NCBI GenBank assembly: GCA_946620035.1
Contig: CAMOMX010000032.1
Span: 1 to 20,564 of the forward strand
Reading direction: 5' to 3'
Source of the DNA: CAG-791 sp003447895
GTDB taxonomy: Bacteria; Bacillota; Clostridia; Lachnospirales; Lachnospiraceae
DNA length: 20,564 nucleotides
The position numbers and the translations under genes were made by a program. This document shows positions 13,212 through 20,564 of the stretch, piece by piece; the stretch's first letter is position 1, and every line of letters begins with the position of its first letter. Below the pieces are notes generated by a model. It was not told the DNA's origin and made no database searches. It worked only from the letters and a program-made list of their open reading frames with translations.

Positions 13212-13981
13212 ACGCCTCGTTCCATTCTTTGCTCTTTGCTTCCAAAGAGCATTTCACTGTTTTTTCGGTATGTCTCCTCCATGATTCCCCTGACCTTGTC
13301 CGGGAGCTCCTTCTGACCGTTTCTGTCCAGGTCAGCCGTCTCGATGGGATCTCCGAATTCGATCGCCACAGGCGCCCACTTGAGCCTTGGATAGTGGTCC
13401 TCGAAGAGATCTCCCATTCCCACAAGCGTGACGGGAACCACCGGGACCTTGGCCTTTGTCGCTATTTTGAAGCTGCCGGCGTGAAAGGGGAGAAATTTGC
13501 CCTCCTCCCTGCACCTTGTTCCCTCCGGGAAGATGAACATGGAAATGCCTTCCTTCACATAATCGATCGCCTTGAGGATCGTCTTAAGTCCCTGCCGGGG
13601 ATCCTCGCGGTCCAGGAAGAGACAATGGATCTCCTCCATGATCAGTGTGATCGGTGTCCCCTGAAGCTCCTTCTTGGCAACGAATCCGACCGGATACCGG
13701 ATCAGGGAACCCGCCAGAATGATGTCGAAAATGCTTCTGTGGTTTCCGACGAACAGGACCGGGCGGTCCGTGGGAACCTTCTCAAGACCTATGACTGTCG
13801 CCCTTCCGCCTGCAAGGAGCCAGATACCCTTCATCGCGAACCTCGCGTAGGCATGCCTGAAGTTCGTGCAGGAGCCCGGGCTCACCTTCTCGATCAGTGA
13901 GGTGATCAGGTGAAGCGGAAGGTCGATCAGGATGATCAGCGCCGCGAATAAAAGTGCGATCAGCACACGAAAAACCCACAT
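13208..13981 (-). CDS. plsC: 1-acyl-sn-glycerol-3-phosphate acyltransferase (PlsC-like)
   Basis: Transfers an acyl chain to lysophosphatidic acid to make phosphatidic acid at the membrane. The 257-aa protein has a hydrophobic N-terminal anchor (residues 3-30), the catalytic H-x4-D motif in NHRSIFD (His81, Asp86), the FPEGTR motif (151-156) for phosphate binding, and PVVPVTLVG further on. The start at 13981 is preceded by GAGAGG. It is the first gene of the plsC-pyrK-pyrD-ispE-gntR-DUF1934 operon. Several acyltransferases share these motifs, so the exact acceptor is assumed. Confidence 0.88.
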   Translation of the reverse strand: MWVFRVLIALLFAALIILIDLPLHLITSLIEKVSPGSCTNFRHAYARFAMKGIWLLAGGRATVIGLEKVPTDRPVLFVGNHRSIFDIILAGSLIRYPVGFVAKKELQGTPITLIMEEIHCLFLDREDPRQGLKTILKAIDYVKEGISMFIFPEGTRCREEGKFLPFHAGSFKIATKAKVPVVPVTLVGMGDLFEDHYPRLKWAPVAIEFGDPIETADLDRNGQKELPDKVRGIMEETYRKNSEMLFGSKEQRMERGV

Positions 13982-14054
13982 AAAAATATCCTCTCTGTTT
14001 CTTAAGTTCTTTAGGGGCCGGCACTTTAAAATGTGGTGTCAGTCCCTCAAATTA

Positions 14055-14063
14055 ATTATAACA
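14055..14063 (-). promoter_or_regulatory. Extended -10 promoter of the plsC-pyr operon
   Basis: Minus strand TGTTATAAT is a TGn-extended perfect -10 element. The -35 is weak (GTGGCA at 17 bp spacing). It predicts a leader of about 65 nt; no PyrR-type attenuator or terminator hairpin is evident there. Confidence 0.55.
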
Positions 14064-14095
14064 GATAATTTCGATTCTGCCACCGTGCCGCCTCA

Positions 14096-14104
14096 TGGTA
14101 TACT
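14096..14104 (+). promoter_or_regulatory. Extended -10 promoter of pyrC
   Basis: TGGTATACT is a TGn-extended -10 with no clear -35, 42 bp before the pyrC start. It lies back to back with the plsC promoter, about 35 bp apart, so one regulator could affect both. Confidence 0.5.
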
Positions 14105-14145
14105 GGAATCATCCCGATCACCGGCAACAAAGGGGAGGAAAACGC

Positions 14146-15417
14146 ATGCTTTTGATCCGAAACTGCTATCTCATTGATCCCGCCTCCGGCACAGAGGGGC
14201 GCACCGACATCCTGATCCGCGACGGCCGCTTTGCCAAAATAGAGAAGAACCAGACAGCTCCCGAGGGAGCCCGCGTTCTGGATGCCTCAGGGCTGGTCGC
14301 GTGCCCGGGCCTTATCGACACGCACTCCCATTTCAGGGATCCCGGCTTTACGCACAAGGAGGACCTCACTTCCGGCGCGGCGGCCGCTGTCAAGGGAGGC
14401 TACACTTCCATCATCCTGATGGCCAATACAAATCCTCCCGTCGATGACGTCCCGATCCTTCGGGACATTCTCGAGCGGGGAAGAAATCTTCCGGTCCATC
14501 TGTACAGCTGCGCCAATGTCACAAAGGGCATGGCCGGAGAGACGCTCGCGGACCTCGCGGCGCTGGCAGAGTGCGGCGCGGCAGGGTTTACGGACGACGG
14601 GCTTCCGATCATGGACAGCCGCCTTCTCGAAGAGGCCCTTCGTCAGGCGAAGGCGCTCGGCCTTCCGGTCAGCCTTCACGAGGAGGACAAGTCCCTCATC
14701 TCCGAAAACGGCGTGAACGGAGGAGGCGCCGCCGCAAGGTCCCTGAACCTGAAGGGTTCTCCCCGCGAAGCGGAATACACGCTGATCGCAAGGGACGTAG
14801 AGATCGCCGCCAGACTGGATGCGCCTCTCTGCGTGCAGCATATCAGCACCAAAGAGGGCGTAGAGTACGTGCGGAGAGCCAGGAGAGACCACCCTTCGAT
14901 CCATGCCGAGGCCACACCGCATCACTTCTCGCTCACGGAGGAGGCCGTCCTTACGCGGGGAACACTGGCCAAAGTCAATCCGCCCCTTCGCACCGAGGAG
15001 GACAGAATGGCTGTCATCCGGGGACTCATGGACGGCACCATCGACCTGATCGCCACTGACCATGCCCCGCACGCGGATTATGAGAAGGAGAAGCCCTTCG
15101 TGAAGGCGCCGAGCGGCATGATCGGCCTTGAGACAGCGCTCTCCTTATCCATCCGGCATCTGGTAAGGCCCGGCCACCTCACAATGATGCAGATGCTGGC
15201 CTGCCTGACCTGCAATCCCGCCGATTTTTATCACCTGCAGGCGGGCCGCGTCGAGAAAGGCGCCGCCGCGGACCTCACGCTCTTTGACCCTGACGAGGAG
15301 TGGATCGTCCCGCCGGCCTTCGCCTCCAGGTCCTGTAATTCTCCGTTTATCGGCGAGAAGCTCCCCGGCGTCGTACACTATACGATCACCGGAGGGGAGA
15401 TCGTTTACAGAAGGTGA
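14146..15417 (+). CDS. pyrC: Dihydroorotase, class I
   Basis: Cyclises carbamoyl-aspartate to dihydroorotate, the substrate of the adjacent PyrD/PyrK. The 423-aa amidohydrolase has the metal ligands in order: His60 and His62 in DTHSHFRDPG (Ser replaces the common Val between them), the Asp pair 150-151 in AAGFTDDGLP, His178 in SLHEED, His232 in CVQHIS and Asp305 in IATDHAPH. Conserved NTNPP and the C-terminal GAAADLTLFDP are also present. The start at 14146 is supported by GGGGAGG. An in-frame ATG at 14095 lies in the promoter. pyrC is divergent from the plsC-pyrK-pyrD operon and ends at a shared terminator. Confidence 0.94.
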   Translation: MLLIRNCYLIDPASGTEGRTDILIRDGRFAKIEKNQTAPEGARVLDASGLVACPGLIDTHSHFRDPGFTHKEDLTSGAAAAVKGGYTSIILMANTNPPVDDVPILRDILERGRNLPVHLYSCANVTKGMAGETLADLAALAECGAAGFTDDGLPIMDSRLLEEALRQAKALGLPVSLHEEDKSLISENGVNGGGAAARSLNLKGSPREAEYTLIARDVEIAARLDAPLCVQHISTKEGVEYVRRARRDHPSIHAEATPHHFSLTEEAVLTRGTLAKVNPPLRTEEDRMAVIRGLMDGTIDLIATDHAPHADYEKEKPFVKAPSGMIGLETALSLSIRHLVRPGHLTMMQMLACLTCNPADFYHLQAGRVEKGAAADLTLFDPDEEWIVPPAFASRSCNSPFIGEKLPGVVHYTITGGEIVYRR

Positions 15418-15426
15418 TCTTTATCA

Positions 15427-15500
15427 AATAAAGCCATGGCTCCCTGAATCCCGGCGGCATCCCGCCGGAAAGCATTCATTTGGAAGCCATGGCTTTTTAT
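15427..15500. terminator. Bidirectional terminator between pyrC and lacI
   Basis: Outer arms pair around the self-palindromic AGCCATGGCT (left near 15432-15441, right near 15485-15494). A second hairpin, CCGGCGG (15451-15457) with CCGCCGG (15462-15468), lies inside, and TGAAT/ATTCA pair between. AT-rich flanks (AATAAA, TTTTTATT) suit termination from both sides. Confidence 0.75.
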
Positions 15501-15508
15501 TGGTTCAC

Positions 15509-16546
15509 TTATTTTCGGTCTTCGCTTATCTCCCTGACGGTGTCCCTGATCACAAGACTTGTTTCCAGCCGGATCTCTCTCTCTTGCGGTTTCCTGCCCT
15601 GAATGAGGCCGATCAATGTCTGTGCCGCTACGCGTCCCTTCTCAGCCGCGTCCTGGTGAATGGTCGTAAGCTTCGGCGTGCAGATCCTGGAATAGAGATT
15701 GTCATCAAATCCCACCACGGACAGATCCTCCGGAATTCGAACCCCCCTTTCCTTCAGTTCCGACATCATGATCACGGCATAGAGATCGGAACAGCAAAAG
15801 ACTGCCGTGAACTCCCGCATCTTTGTGCAGAGCTCTTCGGTATTGGCCCATCCCTCGCCGGAGTTTGGCTTTATCAGGATGAAATTCCGGTCACTGTATT
15901 CAATCCCCGCGTCGCGAAGTGCCCTGCGGTAGCCCCAGAAGCGCTCCTTGTCGACACCGACCCGGTTGTCTGTCAAAAATCCGATCCGGCGATGCCCTTT
16001 CCCGATCAGGAAGCTCACCGCTTCATAGGAGCCCTTCTCATCGTTTAGCCCGACATTGACAAAGCTGCTGTTTTTTCCGGAGCTGTAGGTATCGATACAG
16101 ACCACCGGCTTATGGTACTTGGCCGCGACCCTGTCCGCGTCATCGTCCATCATGCAGAAGAGGATCAGGCCGTCGACGTTCCAGATGGACACATGCTGCA
16201 GGATCTCCGCTATGTCATCGGAAATATAGAGCATCATATAATAGCCGGCCTCCCGGACAGCTTTCTCGATTCCTCCGATCATCTCCGAGACAAACGGATC
16301 GCTCAGGATATTCTCACTGTTCCAGTACTGATATTCGAGGGTCTTTAGGACCACACCTATGATCTTGGACTGCCCCTGCGCGAGATTTCGCGCGTTGATA
16401 TTAGGTACGTACTCCACTTCCTCGAGAAACTTCTGCACGCGCTCGATCGTTTCCGCGGAGACCTCCCTGGTCTTCCCGTGGATGACATTGGAGACGGTTG
16501 TCGTACTAAGTCCCAGACTGGATGCGATCTCCTTAATCGTAATCAT
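15509..16546 (-). CDS. LacI-family transcriptional regulator
   Basis: The 345-aa repressor-type protein has an N-terminal LacI helix-turn-helix and hinge (ITIKEIASSLGLSTTTVSNV, then RVQKFLEEVEYVPNINARNL) and a periplasmic-binding-protein-like ligand domain (KIIGVVL..., FVSEMIGGIEKAVREAGY, VDGLILF, GHRRIGFLTDNR, IPEDLSVVGFDDN, TTIHQD). GGAG precedes the start at 16546. It lies 45 bp downstream of the GH3 gene on the same strand and may be co-transcribed with it, which suggests control of carbohydrate use. The sugar effector is not predictable. The ligand domain ends normally. Confidence 0.92.
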   Translation of the reverse strand: MITIKEIASSLGLSTTTVSNVIHGKTREVSAETIERVQKFLEEVEYVPNINARNLAQGQSKIIGVVLKTLEYQYWNSENILSDPFVSEMIGGIEKAVREAGYYMMLYISDDIAEILQHVSIWNVDGLILFCMMDDDADRVAAKYHKPVVCIDTYSSGKNSSFVNVGLNDEKGSYEAVSFLIGKGHRRIGFLTDNRVGVDKERFWGYRRALRDAGIEYSDRNFILIKPNSGEGWANTEELCTKMREFTAVFCCSDLYAVIMMSELKERGVRIPEDLSVVGFDDNLYSRICTPKLTTIHQDAAEKGRVAAQTLIGLIQGRKPQEREIRLETSLVIRDTVREISEDRK

Positions 16547-16591
16547 GCTTTCTCTCCTTCAATCTCTTCCCTGTTTAAAGATCTGAGCCGT

Positions 16592-19552
16592 CTATCTTCT
16601 GCTCCTTCTCGCAAGCACGCGTTTTTTCTTCGCAAGCTTCGATCTCAGAAGCGCCACCCTTCTCCAGTGTACAAACGAATACCAGGCGCACAGAAGTCCC
16701 ACTGCCACGGCGAGCACTGTCAGGACGGTCCTTACAGTCCTCCAGGCGGGTGTCTTGTAGACAAGCTTCGTCCCGGCGCCGATTCCGTTCATGGCGTTAC
16801 TTCGGGAGACGGTCTGAAGGATCCTTCCGGCAGCCTGCCTGAATCTTCCGCGGACGCCGTAGGTCAGCACCGCTCCCCTCAGCATATAATTGTTGTTGGA
16901 CGCGTTCTGCCAAAGGTCGGTTCCGGCCTCCAGGCCTTCCAGGATATCGGCGTACTCCGCCGTCTCCTTCGTGATCTCGTCCGACATGACAAATCCCGTA
17001 AATCCCCATTCTCCGCGAAGCACTTTGCTCAGAAGGCCGATGTGTCCGCCGCTCCATCTGGGGCCGACCCGGTTCATTCCGACCATGACCGCCTTCTGTC
17101 CGGAGCCGCCCTCACTGAGGGCGATCTCAAACGCGCGGAGGTAGAGCTCGCGGATCGCCTGTTCCCCGGCGAGCACGATCACACCGGTCCCGTTTGTCTG
17201 CTGGTCCGAGAGGACCATTTTTCCAAGGACCGGGATGACGCCTTTTCCCGAAATCCCGCGGCAGAGCGCCGCCGCGATCTTTCCGGTCAGGCAGCAGTCT
17301 TCGGAAAAGCTGTCGCAGTTTCTGCCTCCCATGGCAGTGCGGTGAAGATTCAGGGACGGCATCTTCCAGAAGGTGATGTCCGCCTGCAGCGCTTCCTCGC
17401 CGATCAGGCGGGCCTCCTGCATAGCCAGTTCCGTGTTCCACGTGGCGGCCAGAACCGTCGCGGAGGGATAGACAGTGCCCCGCTTCTCTCCATATTTTGC
17501 CAAAATACCGGCATTGTCACCGCTGATCAGAGCCCTCGGCGAATGGCAGCTTAACACTTCATTGGCGGCGCCCCCGCCCTTTCGGACGAGCGAATAGGTC
17601 TCTCTCCAGGTCAGCTGGTCGAGAATGGCGGTCCACTGATAATCATCAAACTCCGTCTCCCGAAGTTCCGCGATCCCTATACCGTCCCCGCCGTGCGTCG
17701 TGTTGTAGACTGGCACCGGGGCGTTGTTGTCCTCCCCGTAGGAGGGCCGAAGGAGCTCGAGGAAGGTGGAACGCGCGCGGTAACTCCCCCCATGCCAGAC
17801 GGACGGCCAGGACCTGTCCCAGCTCTTTCTGGTCAGAAAATTGAACTCCGAGTCATATGCCGCCGGAGACGCTTCCCCGAAGGCGTTTGTGATCTTCTCG
17901 CCGGTAGCCGGAGATTGGGAAAAGATCCTGCTGCTGCTTGTCTGCTCCACTTTTTCCACAAGGCCGGCGTCTCCCGTGCCTCTCATGGAGGCCTCCCTCG
18001 CTTTTCCCTTGTAGGCGATCAGGTTGTTCACCGCCGCGTGGGCATCCTGCGCGACTGTTACGAGGCAGGTGCCGCCATCCGCGATATAGGTGCCCTTCCC
18101 GTCCGCGTCGTAGGTCCGGAAGGTCTCTTCCGGGATCGTGATCTTGACCTTTTCATACTCGCCGGGCTGGATCTGCTTAGTCTTGGCAAATCCCACAAGC
18201 TCCACCGCGGGAAGCTCGATCCCGTTCTCGGAGGCATAGTTCGTGAGGGGCCTCTGCATGTAGAGCTCGACCGTCTCCTTGCCCTCGCGCTCGCCGGTGT
18301 TGTGGACTTCCGCCGTGATCTCGTAGCCCTTCTTTCCGAGGACCATCTTCATATTCCGGAGATCAAAGGTCGTATAGGACAGGCCGAAGCCAAACGGGAA
18401 CGCCACCACTTTGTCGTAGTCAAAACTTCCGGGAGAGCCGGTTCCCGTCACCACGTCCTCGTAGCGGGTCTCGTAATAGCGGTATCCGACGTACATGCCT
18501 TCCGTGTAGACGAGGTACTTGTTTCCAAAAGCTTCCTCGCTGTTTGAGATCGTATAATCGCCGAGGTTCACCGAGGCCGGCGCGCTGAAGCTGTTATAGA
18601 CAAATGTATCGGGAAGGCCGCCCGAGGGATTGACCCTTCCGCCGAGCACTTCCGCGAGCGCCTTGATGCCGCCCTGGCCGAGCGCCCCGACCCACAGGCA
18701 TCCGTCGACGCCGTATTCATCCAGAAATCCCATCTCCATCGGGTTTTCCGTGTTGAGTACAACGACAATGTTGTCGAAGTGTTCACTGACGTAGCTCATG
18801 AGCGCCTTCTCGTCCTCTGTGAGCTGAAGCGCCCTGGCGCCCGTGATCACCCCGTTCTCATGTTCCTCGTCCGTGTACTCCACAGCGGGCTCGAGGAAGT
18901 CGGTGCTGCTGCCGCTTCGCCCGATCACGACGATCGCCGCCTCGGAGTACTCCTCGAAGCTCTCCTCCACCTTCTTCGAGAAGGAGTTTCCGCCGCCTCT
19001 CTCCGTGAAGTCCCAGAGTCTTTCGTTGACGCGGACCTTCTCCTCTGTCAGCGCGTCGCGAAACGATTGCTCGCCCGTGACCTCCGCTGTACTGCTGTAT
19101 ACGGGCTTCACCGCCGCGGCGCCAAAGACACTGACCGCCGCGCCCTTCCGAAGCGGGAGCGCGTCGTTGTCATTTCGAAGAAGTACGATCCCCTCCCGGA
19201 CAATGTCCCTGACCATCTCTCTTCCGGCCTCGCGGAGCTCCTCCGTGTCCGTATACTCTGTTTCAAAATAGACCGGGCCTTCTTTTCCCTCGGTCCGATA
19301 GGCCTTCTCTCCGAGTGCCATCGTGATGAGCTGCTCGTTATCACTCGTCACACGGTTTCCGACCACTGCCGCTGCGGCAAGCGCGATCGCGAGGACTGTG
19401 GCAGTCAATGCCCTGCGCCGGTTCTTTCTGATGCCGCCCCGGAGCTTTTGGATGCTTCGCTCCGTTCCGGTCAGGGGAGTGGGGGCCTCTGTATTTTGAC
19501 CGCGGCCTGCGGCGCCGCTTTGGATTGTTGTCTCTGTTCTTCTTTCTCTCAT
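16592..19552 (-). CDS. Membrane-anchored, domain-swapped glycoside hydrolase family 3 protein
   Basis: The 986-aa protein has GH3 domains in reversed order. The N-terminus is basic, with a transmembrane helix at 49-66. Then come the alpha/beta GH3 C-domain (about 110-390; ending LGGRVNPSGGLPDTF and FPFGFGLSYTTF), a fibronectin-III-like domain (about 396-505), and the TIM-barrel GH3 N-domain (about 580-925; NLHRTAMGGRNCDSFSED, nucleophile candidate Asp858 in EWGFTGFVMSDE). A second helix spans about 939-963 before a very basic tail. This predicts both ends inside the cell and about 870 residues outside. The canonical KHF motif reads GKMVLSDQQTN (Lys778 kept, His replaced by Met779), and the usual acid/base GEGxD region reads GRSGSSTDF. 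Substrate and even activity are therefore uncertain. The start codon has only a weak RBS. Confidence 0.88.
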   Translation of the reverse strand: MRERRTETTIQSGAAGRGQNTEAPTPLTGTERSIQKLRGGIRKNRRRALTATVLAIALAAAAVVGNRVTSDNEQLITMALGEKAYRTEGKEGPVYFETEYTDTEELREAGREMVRDIVREGIVLLRNDNDALPLRKGAAVSVFGAAAVKPVYSSTAEVTGEQSFRDALTEEKVRVNERLWDFTERGGGNSFSKKVEESFEEYSEAAIVVIGRSGSSTDFLEPAVEYTDEEHENGVITGARALQLTEDEKALMSYVSEHFDNIVVVLNTENPMEMGFLDEYGVDGCLWVGALGQGGIKALAEVLGGRVNPSGGLPDTFVYNSFSAPASVNLGDYTISNSEEAFGNKYLVYTEGMYVGYRYYETRYEDVVTGTGSPGSFDYDKVVAFPFGFGLSYTTFDLRNMKMVLGKKGYEITAEVHNTGEREGKETVELYMQRPLTNYASENGIELPAVELVGFAKTKQIQPGEYEKVKITIPEETFRTYDADGKGTYIADGGTCLVTVAQDAHAAVNNLIAYKGKAREASMRGTGDAGLVEKVEQTSSSRIFSQSPATGEKITNAFGEASPAAYDSEFNFLTRKSWDRSWPSVWHGGSYRARSTFLELLRPSYGEDNNAPVPVYNTTHGGDGIGIAELRETEFDDYQWTAILDQLTWRETYSLVRKGGGAANEVLSCHSPRALISGDNAGILAKYGEKRGTVYPSATVLAATWNTELAMQEARLIGEEALQADITFWKMPSLNLHRTAMGGRNCDSFSEDCCLTGKIAAALCRGISGKGVIPVLGKMVLSDQQTNGTGVIVLAGEQAIRELYLRAFEIALSEGGSGQKAVMVGMNRVGPRWSGGHIGLLSKVLRGEWGFTGFVMSDEITKETAEYADILEGLEAGTDLWQNASNNNYMLRGAVLTYGVRGRFRQAAGRILQTVSRSNAMNGIGAGTKLVYKTPAWRTVRTVLTVLAVAVGLLCAWYSFVHWRRVALLRSKLAKKKRVLARRSRR

Positions 19553-19589
19553 ATTCCGGTCGACTTCCGTTCTTTCTGGTTTAAGCTTT

Positions 19590-19638
19590 CAATAGTGTAG
19601 TCTTTCCTTATCATAGTCCTACATTATTGTAATACGAA
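19590..19638 (-). promoter_or_regulatory. Candidate GH3 promoter flanked by an inverted repeat
   Basis: Minus strand: TTCGTA (19633-19638), 17-bp spacer, TATGAT (19610-19615). An 11-bp inverted repeat, CAATAGTGTAG (19590-19600) and CTACATTATTG (19619-19629), one mismatch and 18-bp spacer, brackets the -10. This arrangement would suit a repressor or DNA-bending regulator. Confidence 0.45.
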
Positions 19639-19710
19639 AGGCTTATTTTTTCTTCTAAAATATCTTTTCCCGTAAACAACGACATTTTAAGCATGAATGC
19701 GCCTATGTTA

Positions 19711-19719
19711 TGGTATAAT
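19711..19719 (+). promoter_or_regulatory. Extended -10 promoter of the response regulator gene
   Basis: TGGTATAAT is a perfect -10 with TGn extension and no good -35. It would give a leader of about 135 nt containing a weak hairpin, CCCGC (19741-19745) with GCGGG (19760-19764). Confidence 0.5.
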
Positions 19720-19767
19720 GCATACGTTGGTCTTTTTTGTCCCGCAATTAGGGTTTTGAGCGGGGAT

Positions 19768-19822
19768 TTTACATTCTTTTTACATACATCTGATAACAGC
19801 GATTACATTCCGGCCGCATAAT
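19768..19822 (+). promoter_or_regulatory. Pho-box-like direct repeats upstream of the response regulator
   Basis: TTTACA occurs at 19768-19773 and 19779-19784, an 11-bp period, with ATTACA at 19802-19807 near the fourth expected position. TTTACA-like repeats one helical turn apart are the known form of PhoP/PhoB boxes in Firmicutes. A CATAAT (19817-19822) downstream could be the matching -10. This suggests autoregulation by the encoded protein. Confidence 0.45.
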
Positions 19823-19859
19823 AGAAACTGCAGCTTTATCGGTATTATGAGGTTTTCAA

Positions 19860-20525
19860 ATGATCTATTGTGTGGAAGATGACAACAGTATCCGGGATCT
19901 GATGATCTATACGCTGATGATCGCCGGATTTGACGCGAGGGGATTTGCCGAGAGCGGCGATTTCTGGGCGAATATGGACGAAAGCCTGCCTGAGCTGATT
20001 CTTCTCGACATCATGCTTCCGGGCGAAGACGGCATAACCATTCTCAAAAAGCTAAAGAGTTCCGCGGCGACGGCCGCCATCCCCGTGATCATGGCCACCG
20101 CCAAGGGCAGTGAATACGACCGTGTAATCGGGCTGGACCTGGGCGCCGACGATTATCTCTGCAAGCCCTTCGGCATGATGGAGATGGTCTCGCGGATCAA
20201 GGCAGTGCTCAGGCGGACCGGGAACTCCGAGCGGCGGAGTTTCCTCACCTACGGAAATATCCAAATGGACCTGGCGAGGCACGTCGTCCTTGTGGGCGGC
20301 CGGGAGATCGCGCTCACCCTCAAGGAGTACGACCTCTTAAAGCTCTTCATGGAGCATATCGGATTTGTCTTTACGAGGGATCAGCTCCTCTCCTCCGTCT
20401 GGGACCAGGAGTACTCCGGCGAAACAAGGACCGTGGATGTACATATCGGTACACTGCGCACCAAGCTTGGCTCGAGCGGGGAGGCGATCCACACCGTGCG
20501 CGGGGTGGGCTACCGCCTCGGCTGA
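19860..20525 (+). CDS. OmpR/PhoB-type response regulator
   Basis: The 221-aa product has a receiver domain with acidic pocket Glu6-Asp7-Asp8, phospho-acceptor Asp50 in LILLDIMLPGEDG, Thr80 in MATAKG and Lys102 in CKPF. The OmpR-type winged helix DNA-binding domain covers about 126-221 (LTLKEYDLLKLFMEHIGFVF, then DQLLSSVWDQEYSGETRTVD and VRGVGYRLG). GAGG at 19849-19852 precedes the start. The N-terminus MIYCVEDDNSIRDLMIYTL resembles PhoB-like regulators of Clostridia, and Pho-box-like repeats lie upstream, so phosphate sensing is a fair guess. The partner kinase would lie beyond the window. The TGA stop is directly followed by the palindromic repeat. Confidence 0.92.
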   Translation: MIYCVEDDNSIRDLMIYTLMIAGFDARGFAESGDFWANMDESLPELILLDIMLPGEDGITILKKLKSSAATAAIPVIMATAKGSEYDRVIGLDLGADDYLCKPFGMMEMVSRIKAVLRRTGNSERRSFLTYGNIQMDLARHVVLVGGREIALTLKEYDLLKLFMEHIGFVFTRDQLLSSVWDQEYSGETRTVDVHIGTLRTKLGSSGEAIHTVRGVGYRLG

Positions 20526-20564
20526 GTTTATGGTGCCTGGCACCATAAACTTCCACTTTATAAA
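20526..20564. repeat. Copy of the GGTGCCTGGCACC palindromic repeat, cut by the window end
   Basis: A 25-nt perfect palindrome (20526-20550, centre T at 20538) is followed by TTCCACTTTATAAA, matching the palindrome plus spacer start at 1394-1433 except for two bases in the spacer. It begins on the base immediately after the response-regulator stop codon. A second, inverted palindrome is expected just past the window, by analogy with the first copy. Confidence 0.8.

Noticed and set aside
12276..13316. Plus-strand open frames opposite pyrK and pyrD
   Set aside because: Composition is low in information and rich in Arg, His and Ser, with no domain pattern; the minus-strand genes are certain.
14011..14033. 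Possible further copy of the GTGCC repeat in the plsC leader (GTGCCGGCCCC, minus strand)
   Set aside because: Only half of the core matches and there is no inverted partner arm; probably chance.
1..20564. CRISPR array, tRNA or rRNA genes
   Set aside because: No regularly spaced direct repeats and no cloverleaf or rRNA-like sequence noticed by eye; a tRNA scan was not possible.

Overview
The window looks like a chromosome segment from a fairly GC-rich member of the Clostridia, most likely a Lachnospiraceae-type gut anaerobe. The signs are AGGAGG-type ribosome binding sites, a secreted trigger-factor-like lipoprotein with an Ala/Thr/Glu-rich linker, a class IB pyrD/pyrK pair, the ispE-gntR-DUF1934 order, and a membrane-anchored GH3 protein with swapped domains. 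The family assignment is inference; genus is not identifiable. Most of the window is ordinary housekeeping sequence with accessory material at both ends.

Left end (1-3181). A MacB/FtsX-type ABC transporter locus on the minus strand is broken: the first ~86 codons of its ATPase are joined, out of frame, to the middle of its permease, although its promoter looks intact. Divergent from it is a 101-aa protein that joins a double-glycine export leader to a bacterial SH3-like domain; this is the most unusual gene here. Next come a strong terminator, a paired palindromic repeat with core GGTGCCnGGCACC, a DUF1295 membrane protein and an alpha/beta hydrolase.

Middle (3433-9794). trmD stands alone on the plus strand, convergent with guaA. 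On the minus strand the order of transcription is FKBP/trigger-factor-like lipoprotein, asnS, guaA. Divergent from these is a single-pass membrane protein of unknown function. It ends at a long cruciform-type terminator shared with a DUF1934 gene.

Biosynthetic cluster (9372-15500). A tightly packed minus-strand operon reads plsC-pyrK-pyrD-ispE-gntR-DUF1934, with most junctions overlapping by 1-4 bases. pyrC is divergent from it across a 164-bp region with two extended -10 promoters. Pyrimidine, phospholipid and isoprenoid precursor genes are therefore co-expressed with a FadR-type regulator.

Right end (15509-20564). A lacI-family gene lies downstream of a 986-aa GH3 protein that has a transmembrane segment at each end and a changed catalytic-site motif. 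Divergent from it is a PhoB/OmpR-type response regulator preceded by Pho-box-like direct repeats. Its stop codon abuts another copy of the GGTGCCTGGCACC palindrome, which is cut by the end of the window.
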